DNA of 64,000 nucleotides from Nothophaeocryptopus gaeumannii (GCA_031771865.1 JASISA010000027.1:3224001-3288000); one strand, 5' to 3'. Shown: positions 1 through 10,117, numbered from the stretch's first letter. Numbers and translations are program-made. Notes: generated by a model from the sequence alone, not told the origin.

Positions 1-152
1 CTCTGATCCTTCCCGACCCAGAGACCTGCATACCTCTGTTCGCGATTCCTGATATCCTCGGCTATCAGCTTCGGGCATTAGAAAGCGCACAGTGTCATCC
101 TGATCAGAAGCTTGGTACCGTCACATCTCAAAACGTGCTCGGACTCAGGAGG

Positions 153-2322
153 ATGAACCTCGAACCACCGAGTGAGCATAGCCTGGGTGACTATGTACCC
201 TTATCGGGTGACACAGGCTCATATGAGCCATCGGTCACCTCATCGTCAACCTCGTCATCTCAGGCTTCGGTATTTTCCGACACGTTCTCGGCATCGAGCT
301 CGATAGCCACATCGATCTCGGATGATTTTCGCAACACTCTGGACGATGGCCTAGAAAGAGATCGTGTCTGTGCAGAGGCACAATTGCGCTTGCAAGCGCA
401 GAGCCTACACCCGAGCAAAGAGCAGCCCGTACCTGCTGGTTCTGTAGATGGCTTCCAGCAGCCTTCATATGCTGATGTAACCTCTGTGCCTGCTCAAGAA
501 CGATCGCATCCGCGACGCTCTTCGTCATCGAAGAGCCAGAATCCCCCGCCACTCGTTCGGCAGCGCGATCGAAAGGTCAACTTCGTCGACAATCTCGTCG
601 GTAAGCTCTCGAATTCCAATCCACTCCCATCAGTAATGTCGCTAAGGACTTCACAAAGATTCTGCCACTCAGATGGTAGAGGTCATCTGGCCCCTCTCAG
701 TTGTGCCTTGCTCCAACGAAGGCGGAGCGCGTGGCGTCCTACCACTACGTACTTACATTGAGGAGACTCTGAGGCGATCAAGGACTAGCTACTCCACTCT
801 TCAGGTCGCGCTCTACTACCTACTTCTGATACGACCACACGTTCCAAAGAGCGATTTCACAATGGAGCAACCGGTGGATTGCCCTGCGGAACGCGCACTC
901 ATGTGCGGTCGTCGCATGTTCCTCGCGGCACTGATACTCGCCTCCAAGTATCTGCAGGATAGAAATTATTCGGCCAAAGCTTGGAGCAAAATGTCAGGCT
1001 TGAGGATATGCGAGATCAACGCAAATGAGCGAATCTTCTTGAGCAAGGTGAACTGGAGGCTACACATTCCGAAGCCAACGTTCGAGACATGGCAAGAAAT
1101 TGTGTTGCGCTACTCGCCGAACCCACCGCCGTCGCCCGGCTCGGGCTTGCCCTCGGCGAATTCGAGCTGGAAGCGCATGGTCCCTCTCATATCTCCTGAG
1201 CTCGACAACATGCCATTTATCGAGAGCATCATTGCGCCTGACTTGGAACATGTGGGCGGCGTTGAGCTCTCTTCACCTGCGACACCCACTGCTTCGAAGC
1301 AGACCCCTAAGCCCATGCGGCTGGCTTCGACGTCGCAAGAGAGCACGCCAACTCCATCGGACGCGTTGCCGCGATTCCTGGAGCCAAGACCCGATCTGGC
1401 CCCTCGCATGGAGCCTCTACCTACGCCGAATTTGACACCCTCCTCGGTTGCCTCAGATACTCCTGCAGCGAGTCTTTGCGGCTTCCGTCGTCCGTCGATG
1501 TCTTCGGCCATGGCTCTCGCACACAAGGGCAGCATGAACAGATGTACCATGGACTACGCTCCCTATGCTCCACCGAACATCGATATGCGTTTTCCGTTGA
1601 CGCGCCGGCCCTCGACTATGAGCATCGATTCTTTTGGTTCCAGTCCAGAGTCGATGATGACGGATAATTCGCGCTCATCACGGTCCTCATCTGTCTCTTC
1701 AATCTCCACAGTCTCGTCGAATTCGTCAGTGGCGCCACAACGAGCCTCCCTGGCTCGACAGGCGACCTGTCGAAACGCTGGACTCTTGCCTCGTTGGCTT
1801 GCGAGAGAAGAGAAAGAAGGGACCATGACGAAGCCGATCATAATCGAGGATGATGGTGGGATGGTTTCTAGCCCAATCATGGCCGATTCCTCCGTACGTG
1901 AAAAGGCTTTACACGCCCCACATCGTCACAGCCGCGCAACGAAACCTGCATACCAAGCTACTTCTTCTGCGCCAGTGGAGAAGAACAGTCGGAAGCGTGG
2001 TCGATGTCACGGGAACCGTCGCTCCGAGCTGCAAGAAGAGGTTCGATACTTGCTTGAAGAATCTCTGGAAGATGTCATGGAGCTGGATGATGATGACGTC
2101 TCGCCGACGCCTGCCGCATCGCATGCCTCGAACATGCGCACTCGCCATGATCACTGCACACTGAACAAGGAGGCTCAGCCTCCGGCGCTGCTATGTCGGC
2201 GCGATTCGAGTCGAGTCCCATTGCAGAAACGAAATGGAAACAAACGGACCTGCTGCTCATCGGCCGGAGTGATGTCTGTTTCTCCAGTCGGGCTCTACGG
2301 CGAAGTCGGCTACTGTAGATAA
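153..2322 (+). CDS. Pcl/Pho80-type cyclin, CDK regulatory subunit
   Basis: Predicted cyclin of the fungal Pho85-cyclin (Pcl) type, which would bind and direct a cyclin-dependent kinase. Exon 1 is 153-600 and exon 2 is 659-2322; the 58-bp intron 601-658 starts GTAAGC and ends AAAG, and splicing restores the run DNLVDSATQMVEVIWPL. The cyclin box follows, with RTSYSTLQVALYYLLLI, an ALILASKYLQDRNYS segment and a KVNWRLHIP motif, then a long Ser/Pro-rich tail of about 380 residues that looks disordered and phosphorylatable. The N-terminus is Ser/Thr-rich. ATG 153 is the first ATG, but the same frame is open to the left edge of the window, so the true start may lie upstream in another exon or outside the window. 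The family call is firm; the particular Pcl subtype is not resolved. Confidence 0.8.
601..658 (+). other. Intron of the cyclin gene
   Basis: A 58-bp spliceosomal intron with donor GTAAGC, a branch-like GCTAAGG about 20 bases before the end, and acceptor AAAG. Its length (1 mod 3) is what joins the two open frames and rebuilds the conserved cyclin-box entry; the other nearby AG positions give either the wrong frame or a shorter conserved segment. Confidence 0.75.
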
Positions 2323-3174
2323 TAACGACGAGCAGGACCAACGGTTGCATTGGCAGCACTCACTGTGGGTCACATGGAGGGGTTGGAGGCGCGTGTAACA
2401 GTATCGCCTGAGTTGTTAATGAGATATCCAGGAAGCGATATTTGAACAAATACGTCCATCTCACGTTTGCAAACCTACGTTAAACATCCGTTGTGTCGAT
2501 TTGCGTTGACATTCATCTTGAGTACCTCGCACATATCGCTCGTGAATGCTTCTGACATCCTTGTGATCGTTTGCCCCGCCGCAGGAAGCCTGCGTGGCTG
2601 TGCCGCCACTGTGGCTGATGGTAGGCGTGCGTCTCGGGTCGCTTCGATCGAGTCTGGCCTTGACCGAACAAACACTGTAGCGGTGTGAGAGACATACGTC
2701 CAACTTCGTCGCTGGCGTCCCCACGGCGGCGCTGTGTGCTGGCGTAGGCAGCGCGCTTGTGCTCCGATATGTCTTCGTATCATGCGTGTGCCCTTTGATC
2801 CATCAAAGCTCACCTCCTAGATTTGTGGGAGTCGCCGTCGCCGCCGCTGTCGCTGTCACTGTCGCCGCCCAATCGCATCCTCCTCGCCCAGCCACGAACT
2901 CCCGAACCGAACAAAAACGCGGGCGGGCACCTGTCAAAGCCGCCGCTTTGTGCTGGGACACTGTTGTTGTATTTCGGGCCTTTGTTGCCAACAAGCTCCC
3001 CCTGCGCCTTGCTTCAAAAGGCACCACCATTCCGCCGCCAGGAACACCCTGCTCTTGCAAAGGCCGCAGGATACAGTAGTACACGTAATACACATAGACG
3101 GTTTACAGACTTGCTGGACAAGTACACCGAGAAGAGATTCGCCATAACAACGATCGTCAGAGCCGGACTCCGCC
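2323..3174 (+). other. Intergenic region between cyclin and conserved membrane protein gene
   Basis: No coding region supported. Around 2839-2870 there is a short CTGTCGC/CGCCGC simple-sequence tract. Short open frames on both strands here lack recognisable protein motifs. It presumably holds the cyclin 3' UTR and the promoter of the gene starting at 3175. Confidence 0.5.
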
Positions 3175-4455
3175 ATGCCAGCGGTCAACCAGACCATCAC
3201 CATCGTGAACAAGGGCGGCAAAATCGTAAGCACGAGCAAACATCTCGTAAACGTCTTCAACGAGGCGAAGAGCGCATACAACGAACGCAAGGCAGAGATC
3301 AAGGCCCAGAGAAAGAGTGAGCAGGACGCCAGGGACAGGGAGCACAAGGTGCGCAACCAGCTGGAGGCTCTCGCGTTGGACGATGTCGACGATCAGAAGT
3401 CAAGAGTGTCAAGACGCAGCTCACGGCGGGCTAGTGAAGATGGTCGAACCGTGAAGAGAAAGGCAGTACCAGGTCGAAATACGGATCGGCCGCCAATGGA
3501 GCGTGGAATCTCGGACAGCTTCTATGCGAATGACCGGACGATCGGCCAACGCCCGTCACCTCTGCGGCATGAAATGCTGGATGTGGATGATGAGCCCCGG
3601 GTCGGCGAGCTGGCGAGGCGGAACACCGACGGAATGCAGTTGACGAGCAAGCCCTCCGCTCCTCGCAGGAGAGCTAGCCTCGATGATATCGACATGGATC
3701 TGGCATATGGCGAGCTACCACCACCGTTTCCCGAGAACAAGTTCGAAGATGAGGTCGAGCTGCGGTCGAAAATGAACCATTTGCAACGTCTCTTGGATGA
3801 AGGCAATTGCCTCCAGCATTCCGTTACAGCCATGATCGACAATTTGCAAAAGAACCCGGATGCGCTTGCCGCCGTCGCCTTGACGCTTGCTGAAATCTCC
3901 AATATCGCCGCCAAAATGGCACCTGGCGCCTTGGCCGCCATGAAGACATCGTTTCCCGCCGTCGTCGCATTGCTGGCTAGTCCCCAGTTTGCGATTGCGG
4001 CCGGTGTAGGCGTGGGTGTCACAATCATCGCGCTTGGCGGCTATAAAATCATCAAAAAGATCCGGGCTCGCGAGGAGAATGAGCGAATGCTCGAAAGTGG
4101 TTTCGAGGCCGCAGAGCCAGATGCTCCTGCCGAAGACATGGATCAACTGCGTGAACTTGACCGTATCGAGAAATGGCGGCGCGGTATGGCTGATGAAGCC
4201 GTCAACTCGCTTGGAACTAGCGTCGATGGAGAATTCGTCACGCCCGTCGCGACGCGCACGCTCATTGAAGAAGGCATGCTCACAGAGGCTGACTTCAAGC
4301 CGCTCGACGCCAAGTCTGAGAAGAAGGCAAAACGTAGAAAGGCGAAGAGCGTGGTTAGTAGCAGGAGTCGGAAGAGTAAGAGCGGCGACAAGGTGAAGTC
4401 AAATCCGAACAAGGAGCCCTCTATATTTCGCTCCCTGTTCAAAGGACGCTCATGA
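3175..4455 (+). CDS. Conserved fungal membrane protein of unknown function
   Basis: Intronless 426-residue reading frame that I read as a fungal protein of unknown role. The first 90 residues are charged and helical (a long Lys/Glu/Arg-rich stretch, likely coiled coil). Residues 90-200 are low-complexity with many Arg/Ser. Near residues 205-290 there is an Ala-rich helical region, followed by one hydrophobic segment (AIAAGVGVGVTIIALGGY) and a basic KIIKKIRARE stop-transfer signal, so a single membrane span is likely. The C-terminus is again strongly basic (KAKRRKAKSVVSSRSRKSKS). No catalytic motif is visible. ATG 3175 starts the conserved-looking MPAVNQTITIVNKGGK. The call as a real gene rests on frame length, codon structure and domain-like organisation; function is unknown. 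Confidence 0.75.
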   Translation: MPAVNQTITIVNKGGKIVSTSKHLVNVFNEAKSAYNERKAEIKAQRKSEQDARDREHKVRNQLEALALDDVDDQKSRVSRRSSRRASEDGRTVKRKAVPGRNTDRPPMERGISDSFYANDRTIGQRPSPLRHEMLDVDDEPRVGELARRNTDGMQLTSKPSAPRRRASLDDIDMDLAYGELPPPFPENKFEDEVELRSKMNHLQRLLDEGNCLQHSVTAMIDNLQKNPDALAAVALTLAEISNIAAKMAPGALAAMKTSFPAVVALLASPQFAIAAGVGVGVTIIALGGYKIIKKIRAREENERMLESGFEAAEPDAPAEDMDQLRELDRIEKWRRGMADEAVNSLGTSVDGEFVTPVATRTLIEEGMLTEADFKPLDAKSEKKAKRRKAKSVVSSRSRKSKSGDKVKSNPNKEPSIFRSLFKGRS

Positions 4456-4630
4456 GTGAGGTGGGCATGATATCATCAAGGATTTTGAAGTAGCATCGAG
4501 CGTTCAAGCGTAGCTGAAATAACATTGATTCTCACGAGCATACTATCTCCATCGTCGACTCATGGCGAGACTGTCCGCAATCAACCATTAATACTCTGCG
4601 CAATCAATCTTCTTTGACACTTGCGCTGAC

Positions 4631-6264
4631 TTACTCACAAAGACTTGCTCCAGTTCGCGTCCATTCGTCTCGTGCTGAAGCACCTCGCATGCTGCTTTCG
4701 GCAGTCCAAAGGGGCATGAAGCTGTCGAAGTCTTCCAACAGCCGCGTCTCTCTGTCCACATCAACGATTGATCCTGCGGGGATCGCCTGCAGGAGCCATG
4801 TTTCCGCATGGGCGGGAAGAGGTTCAAGGACAGCGCGGTTGTAGAGGCCGCCCAGGCTGATGTCCAAGCGTTGCATCGAGCGACGGAGCTCGATCACGAA
4901 GCCCAACCAGATCCGACGCTCAAGGTCTGCGCGTCCCTGGTTTCCAGGGATGTGAGGCATAGATAGTAGTATCTTGTGAAGTGACAACGTCTCAAGAGAG
5001 GTGAAGCCTGTGATGAAGGCAAGTAGATCTTGATCGATGGCGCACATGTACCTGGCCTCAGCGTTAGCACGTTCCTCGAAACATTCATCCCGAGCGCTAG
5101 CACCGTAGGTCAAGATCACGAAGGCTGTGAGAGACGCCGTGCCAACGCGCGAGATTTTGATATCTTCGGCTTTCGCGCCCGGCATTGTATTGTAGCTTAT
5201 CCTTTGAGGCAAGTGTGAGTCGACGTATATCAAGCCTGTGAATGGAGCCAGGAGTCAACCACCTCGTTCCGTAGATTCCAATAGTCGAGACATTGTGCTG
5301 CTGCTGTTGATGATGTACACGAGAAAATGCACCGGCATTGCTGATGGTATCATTGGTCACGACAGTCAGATCGTCTACTTTGTCGCAGAAGAGGTGTAGA
5401 GCCTGAGCTGCCACGCAAAGCGCAAACCGGTTTCTCGTGTCCGCAACGTCACCGTCGGGAAGGGTTTTGATGATCAAATTTTGTATAGATGAGGGCACAC
5501 AGAGCATGACTGAAGAGCATCAGTGATATTATGACCCAATTTTTCATGTATTGGACTCACCCAATCCAAGGGCAGTCAGTTCATCCCGAGCATACTGCCC
5601 ATCCACAAGCCTGATGGCATCGAGAATGGTGGCCTCTGCGGTCCCATGATCCGTAAGCTCGGACTCTTCGGTGATCTTCCAGGTCTCGTAGGTCTCATGG
5701 GCGGTCTCAAGGATTCGCTCCCGGACAGTAGTATCGAGCGCGTCATTATGCATTCTTTCGTTGGCAGGATGGAGCCAATCCTCTATTTGTCGAGGGAGCT
5801 CGAATGGAACCAGCTCCTCTCGCTCCGTCGAATTGGAGTAGTGAGTGAAATCGGCCCTGACCCCATTATGTTCAGCAAATGAGCGCCAAAAGAGTAGCAT
5901 CCTGACCATGGACCCACCTGATGAACACAGAACGCACATGCTGCATCAGCTCAGGACACCGAACCCGTAGCTTCAGAAGACACGGTTGCGCCAAGCTGCC
6001 AATGCCCATCCATTGCAACCGAAGAGTTACGTCTCTGAATACGAGGGGGATCAAGGCTTTGCGCAGATGCTTGCATGTGACACTAGCATTGACCACGTCT
6101 GGCTTGGTTGGATACAGGTGTGATCGATCCTGCAGACGATGGCATCAAAATGTCAGCCAGGAGCGACAGCTATTGATATGTATTGTACAAATACAACGAC
6201 CTACCCAATCGAGATATGAAAAGACCTCATCTAGGAGTTCATTCGATAAATCCAGTAGAGACAT
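4631..6264 (-). CDS. F-box domain protein, five exons
   Basis: Likely substrate receptor of an SCF ubiquitin ligase. Exons on the minus strand are 6264-6205, 6129-5918, 5856-5561, 5509 to about 5333 (or 5321), and 5235-4631, giving about 449 residues. The first exon encodes MSLLDLSNELLDEVFSYLDW, a typical F-box opening, and the second continues TCKHLRKALIPLVFRDVTL, completing the F-box. The rest resembles the degenerate leucine-rich or scaffold part of fungal F-box proteins (SLETLSLHKILLSMP, RRSMQRLDISLGGL) and ends in a HAETWLLQAIP segment. Introns of 75, 61, 51 and about 97 bp all have AG acceptors and branch-like TGCTGAAC or GTTGAC motifs. The fourth donor is ambiguous (GTGCAT at 5332 or GTGTAC at 5320; both keep frame). 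Substrate unknown. Confidence 0.75.
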
Positions 6265-6642
6265 GGTGAAGTCGATGGTGGCGTTGTTTCCGCCGGGGGC
6301 GATGACCACTCGACGAGCATGAACAGTACGGGAGGTTGAAGCTAAGCAGTCATCGTAGTAAGTCCATATGTATGGAGATACTCAGACATTCGCGCTGTGT
6401 TGCAAGTGCCTGGTGAGCTTGGAGCGGAGGAGGAGGCTGAGCTGCCTGCCAAATATCTATGAGTGCCTGGTTATCTGCCTTGTTTGCTGCCTGAATCTTG
6501 ACAGAGAGTAGGAGATCACCCGGTCCGCGCCGCTCGGTCCGCTCCGGTCAATGTCCGTGCTCGGAGGTATAATTGCATCAATGTCGCCTCGATCCATGTG
6601 GTAGAATTTCCATCGAACCTCCATCTCATAGACCATTGCTCC
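6265..6642. promoter_or_regulatory. Divergent promoter region, F-box gene / COX11
   Basis: 378 bp between the start codons of the minus-strand F-box gene and the plus-strand COX11 gene. No coding exon or clear element was recognised, so it should contain both promoters and 5' UTRs. Confidence 0.45.
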
Positions 6643-7650
6643 ATGTCACCGCCTAAGTACCGGAACCTGCTCGATCTGGCGACGAGACCGGCGCAGTGGG
6701 TCTGTGCGGACTGTGCGAGGCCGCGTGCCACACTGGACCAGAATGTCTACCGAAGTCAACGATCAATCCTCAGACGTGCATTGCAGACAAGTCGCAAGAC
6801 TCGCCAGAGTGGCGGGTCCGAGGTCGGCAACGGCTACCGCACGGGCACGGGCAATGGTAGTGGCACTGCAGGTGGGCGTATACCCACCATGGAGCAGATG
6901 AGAAGGCCGTTTGAGAAGAAGAATCAGAACACAATGTACGAGCAGCTTGCCTCGGCGGACACGCAGGCCACCCGTGCTCGTCTGGTCAGCCTCGCTGACA
7001 CCCCGTCAGATACTACACACTATCCATTATCCTCGGAACGCTTGCGCTGAGCTACGGGAGTGTGCCGCTGTACAAGACGATATGCCAGCAGACAGGGTGG
7101 GGAGGTCAGCCCATCAAATCAGCTGCACATTCAAGTCCGGATGACGAAGATGCTGTGGCCGCAAAGTTGACTCCCGTAACATCGTCAAGACGACTTCGAA
7201 TCACATTCGCCGGCTCTACGTCCGATATCCTTCCTTGGAAGTTCACGCCCCAGCAGAGAGAGGTGAGGGTGCTACCGGGAGAGACAGCGTTGGCGTTTTA
7301 CACAGCTACAAATCAGAGCAAAGCGGAGGACATCATCGGCGTTGCCACATACAGTGTCACGCCTGCGCAGGTCGCTCCATACTTCAGCAAGATACAGTGC
7401 TTCTGCTTTGAAGAGCAGCGGTTGAACAAGGGCGAGACTGTCGACATGCCGGTGTTCTTTTACATTGACCCCGACTTTTTGAAAGACCCCAACATGAAGG
7501 GAATTGATACTATCACCTTGAACTACACCTTTTTCAGTAAGGCCTCATACCTTGAAGAAGTAACTATGAAGGACTGCTTTGCTGACAGGAGACATAGAGG
7601 CGAAGTACGACAAGAACGGCCATCTGACCCCGATGCCGATGCCCTACTAG
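6643..7650 (+). CDS. COX11: Cytochrome c oxidase assembly protein Cox11 (CtaG family)
   Basis: Copper chaperone of the mitochondrial inner membrane that helps insert copper (CuB) into Cox1 of complex IV. Exons are 6643-6935, 7010-7536 and 7598-7650, about 290 residues; introns 6936-7009 and 7537-7597. The N-terminus is Arg/Ser-rich and lacks acids, as expected for a matrix presequence. One membrane helix (TLSIILGTLALSYGSVPLY) follows at about residue 100, then the CtaG domain with the copper-binding CFCF motif in KIQCFCFEEQRLN and an FFYIDPDF stretch. Splicing the last intron yields the family ending FFKAKYDKNGHLTP; reading through it gives a different tail. The start is the first ATG in frame (MSPPKYRNLL); the frame opens slightly earlier without an ATG. 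Confidence 0.95.
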
Positions 7651-8086
7651 TTGCAGAGCTGCCAGACGTAGCGACTAAGTAGTATTTCAATCATCGCTCG
7701 ATTAGCCAAATTCAAAGGGCCGCTCCGATCATCGTCATGATACAATATCACCCGCCCAAAAGTGCGCCCAGCTTGTGATATACGTTCGGTTTGCACTGTA
7801 ATTGATGCTTTCTACAGCCACAGCAAGCAACATTCAAATACCCGCCGCCACGCATTCTGCGTAAGCCATTCGCCGAGCTTGTAAAACGAGAAGCTACCCC
7901 TCACCCGGAGTCCGATAAGTGGTACCTACAACTGTTATGCTGCCGCGCTGCTGAAATGACCGTCAACGAAAAGCCAACGAGACCTCGGACACTTCGTCCG
8001 CTGTATTTGCACGCCTTTCTCAAGCCATCCGGCTCTCATTATCAAGAACAGTCCCGCCATCTCGTCGTCCTCTTTAATCTCCGACA
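7651..8086 (+). other. Intergenic region COX11 to cupin gene
   Basis: 436 bp with no supported gene. It should contain the COX11 terminator and the cupin promoter. Confidence 0.4.
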
Positions 8087-8940
8087 ATGGCTGCAGAGCG
8101 TAAGCCCACTCCAAACCAGCTCTCAAGCGACCTCCCGGGCCCAATAGCATACTGGACAGGACACAGCGACGCTGGTAAAGCCATACACATAGCCCGCAAC
8201 CCAATAGAATGGGCAAGTACCCAGCTTGGACCTACAAAGGACGTTCTTCGTCATGCGTAGTGTCTTACCAATGTCTCAGGCTTGGATAAGTCAATGCTAA
8301 CATTCGTGAAGGTGGAGTATGATGAAGGTAAACTTGCGATGCAGGTGGCATACACCACGAAATTTCCGGCCGACTTGAACGAAGATGCCGATGTTGCCGC
8401 CCATAAAGAGAAGCAAGCCAGTGGAAAGCTTGGGCTAGTCTCTGGCGGTGGAACAGTCCTGCGATATGTTGACTTCGCACCCGGGTACGAATGCATGATG
8501 CACCGGACGCAGAGCGTGGATTACGGCATTGTGGTCGAGGGACAGGTTGAATCCGTGTTGGATTCTGGAGAAACGGTTCTCATGGGCCGAGGAGACGTTA
8601 TGGTCCAAAGAGCCACAATGGTAAGATGATTAGCACCTGAAGCCAACAAAAGTGTGAAGAATAGCGCTGACAGGCGGCCTTCACCGCACAGCACGCCTGG
8701 CGCAATCCTTCTACCACTGACTGGTCCAGAATGATTTTCTGCCTACAGGATTGCAAACCGCTCATGATCAAGTAAGTACCCAGGTCAGACCTATGGAGGA
8801 CGTTTGTCGTCCTACGTAGTATCTTACCATTGTCTCAGACTTGGATGACTCTGACCTAACATTTCTATAGCGGGCAACGCATGGGCGAGGATCTGGGCAG
8901 AGGCACAGAGGGACTGCCGCCATCTGGTAATGATGCCTAG
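8087..8940 (+). CDS. Small cupin-domain protein
   Basis: Single-domain cupin of about 194 residues, a beta-barrel fold that usually binds a metal; substrate and reaction are unknown. Exons are 8087-8212, 8312-8620, 8692-8771 and 8871-8940. The barrel is recognisable by SGGGTVLRYVDFAPG, MHRTQSVDYGIVVEG, a central SGETVLMGRGDVMVQRATM, and, after the third exon junction, HAWRNPS. His and Glu/Asp residues sit where cupins place metal ligands (MHRTQSVDYG and M-HAWRN). The second intron is ordinary (71 bp). The first and third introns are both 99 bp and clearly related to each other (see findings). The first has to start with GC for the frame to join: the GT four bases later leads to an early stop with the same acceptor. 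The reading ends GRGTEGLPPSGNDA, stop. Confidence 0.85.
8213..8311 (+). repeat. Introner-like intron, copy A (GC-AG)
   Basis: A 99-bp intron that begins GCAAGTACCC and ends GTGAAG. It aligns without gaps to the 99-bp intron at 8772-8870, about three quarters of positions identical by eye. It contains an inverted repeat, arms 8232-8243 and 8249-8260 around a 5-base loop, with three mismatches. A TGCTAACA branch site lies near the 3' end. Confidence 0.75.
8621..8691 (+). other. Ordinary intron 2 of the cupin gene
   Basis: 71-bp intron, donor GTAAGA and acceptor CACAG. It joins VQRATM to HAWRNPS, a canonical cupin motif. It shows no resemblance to the two introner-like introns on either side. 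Confidence 0.8.
8772..8870 (+). repeat. Introner-like intron, copy B (GT-AG)
   Basis: A 99-bp intron with donor GTAAGTACCC, branch ACCTAACA and acceptor CTATAG. It is the sister of the intron at 8213-8311. An inverted repeat, arms 8791-8802 and 8808-8819 around a TTTGT loop, pairs at 12 positions with one mismatch and one G-U pair. Splicing gives PLMINGQRMGEDLG across the junction. Confidence 0.8.
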
Positions 8941-9292
8941 GCCAGTACGATGGCACAGGGAGCGGAGCATGATACTTGAGTGCGAGAGCCATATCAGTGG
9001 AGTGGGTGAGAGGAACGGGTGCCGCTATGTATCTATATGAACTCGGTACTGTAGGCACATGAAGTATCGAAGAGGCATGATGCACCACCGAGAGGCTATC
9101 GATAAGCTGCCTGATTAGTCACCGGCGTAAATCCAAAATCGACTTTGCCTCGAGTTCTAGACTTGTCGAGTGACCACAATCCCGCAGACCGCAGACCGCA
9201 GACCGCAGATCACGTTTCCCCTTCAGCGTCATCCTGAAACGTCTCCCATAGCATCCAGCTCTGAGGCGAATTGTTCGGACCAGCATCAAACA
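8941..9292 (+). other. Intergenic region, cupin gene to EFG1
   Basis: 352 bp, no gene supported. It includes a 7-bp tandem repeat (described separately) about 80 bases upstream of the EFG1 start. Confidence 0.4.
9184..9211 (+). repeat. 7-bp tandem repeat upstream of EFG1
   Basis: Four head-to-tail copies of GCAGACC, the last altered to GCAGATC, lying in the presumed promoter or 5' UTR of the EFG1-like gene. Confidence 0.8.
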
Positions 9293-10117
9293 ATGGCAAC
9301 CAAAAGGGCAGCGCCCGACGAAGGCGAGGGCCGGCGCGGCCTTCACAAGCGACACAGACCAACCAGCTCGAAGCCCGCCACGAACCCGGCACTGGGTCAC
9401 AATACAAAGTCTTTCAAGAAAGCGCATCCCGTCAACGAGCTCAAGTCGCAGATACGCTCCCTTCGCCGACTACTCGCACGCGAGCTGCCTGCAAATGTGC
9501 GCGTGGAGAAAGAGCGAGCACTTCAGACTGCGCAGCACGATCTACAGCGGGCCGAGGCCGCGAAGAAGCGGAGCGACATTATCGGCAGGTGGCACAAGAT
9601 TCGTTTTTTCGACCGCCAGAAGGCGACCAAGAGGCTGAAGAAGGCGAAGAATGCGCTGAAGAGCCAGCAGGCGGGGGAACCGACTGATGCAGACGACGAG
9701 GCTTTGCTGCGGAGCGTGCGGGACGCCGAGGTTGACGTGAACTACGCAATATACTACCCCCTCGAGAAAGACTACGTACCGCTCTTTCCTAGCAGGAGAA
9801 ATAAAGGTGCAGAAAAGGGAAACGACAGAGAGTCCGCAGAGCCAGATCAAGCAGCTGTCGAGAGGCAGGGAGATCAAGCCATGTGGGATTTGGTACGGAA
9901 GTGCATGGCGAATGGTCGTCTGGATGATTTGAGGGCGGGCAGATTGATCACTCAGTCTTCAAGTGAGGCGGTCGAAGTAACTGTTGCTGCTGAGAGCGGA
10001 GTGAGCAGTAAACAAGATGGAGGACGCACAGGAAGTAGCTGGCGGGGAAACGAAGAGACAATGGCCCAGGGAGACGATGAGAGTGATAACGAGAGTGGTG
10101 GAGGGTTCTTCGAGTGA
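9293..10117 (+). CDS. EFG1: rRNA-processing protein Efg1
   Basis: Nucleolar protein of 274 residues needed for processing of the small-subunit rRNA precursor in yeast. The conserved core runs from about residue 40: NELKSQIRSLRRLLAR, then basic coiled-coil helices and the signature DIIGRWHKIRFFDRQKATKRL, followed by NYAIYYPLEKDYVPLFP, all typical of the Efg1 family. A second short conserved helix (MWDLVRKCMANGRLDDLR) follows and the tail is acidic and disordered. No intron is needed. The frame is open upstream to 9170 but contains no earlier ATG; MATKRAAP is the natural start. Its end lies only 88 bp from the convergent lipase gene. Confidence 0.9.
   Translation: MATKRAAPDEGEGRRGLHKRHRPTSSKPATNPALGHNTKSFKKAHPVNELKSQIRSLRRLLARELPANVRVEKERALQTAQHDLQRAEAAKKRSDIIGRWHKIRFFDRQKATKRLKKAKNALKSQQAGEPTDADDEALLRSVRDAEVDVNYAIYYPLEKDYVPLFPSRRNKGAEKGNDRESAEPDQAAVERQGDQAMWDLVRKCMANGRLDDLRAGRLITQSSSEAVEVTVAAESGVSSKQDGGRTGSSWRGNEETMAQGDDESDNESGGGFFE

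Noticed and set aside
2461..2813. Minus-strand open frames between cyclin and the membrane-protein gene
   Set aside because: Short, overlapping in several frames, no motif.
8217..8327. Alternative cupin intron 1 using GT at 8217 and acceptor at 8327
   Set aside because: It keeps frame but deletes VEYDEG before the barrel and breaks the end-to-end alignment with the sister intron; the GC-AG model fits better, though RNA data are needed.
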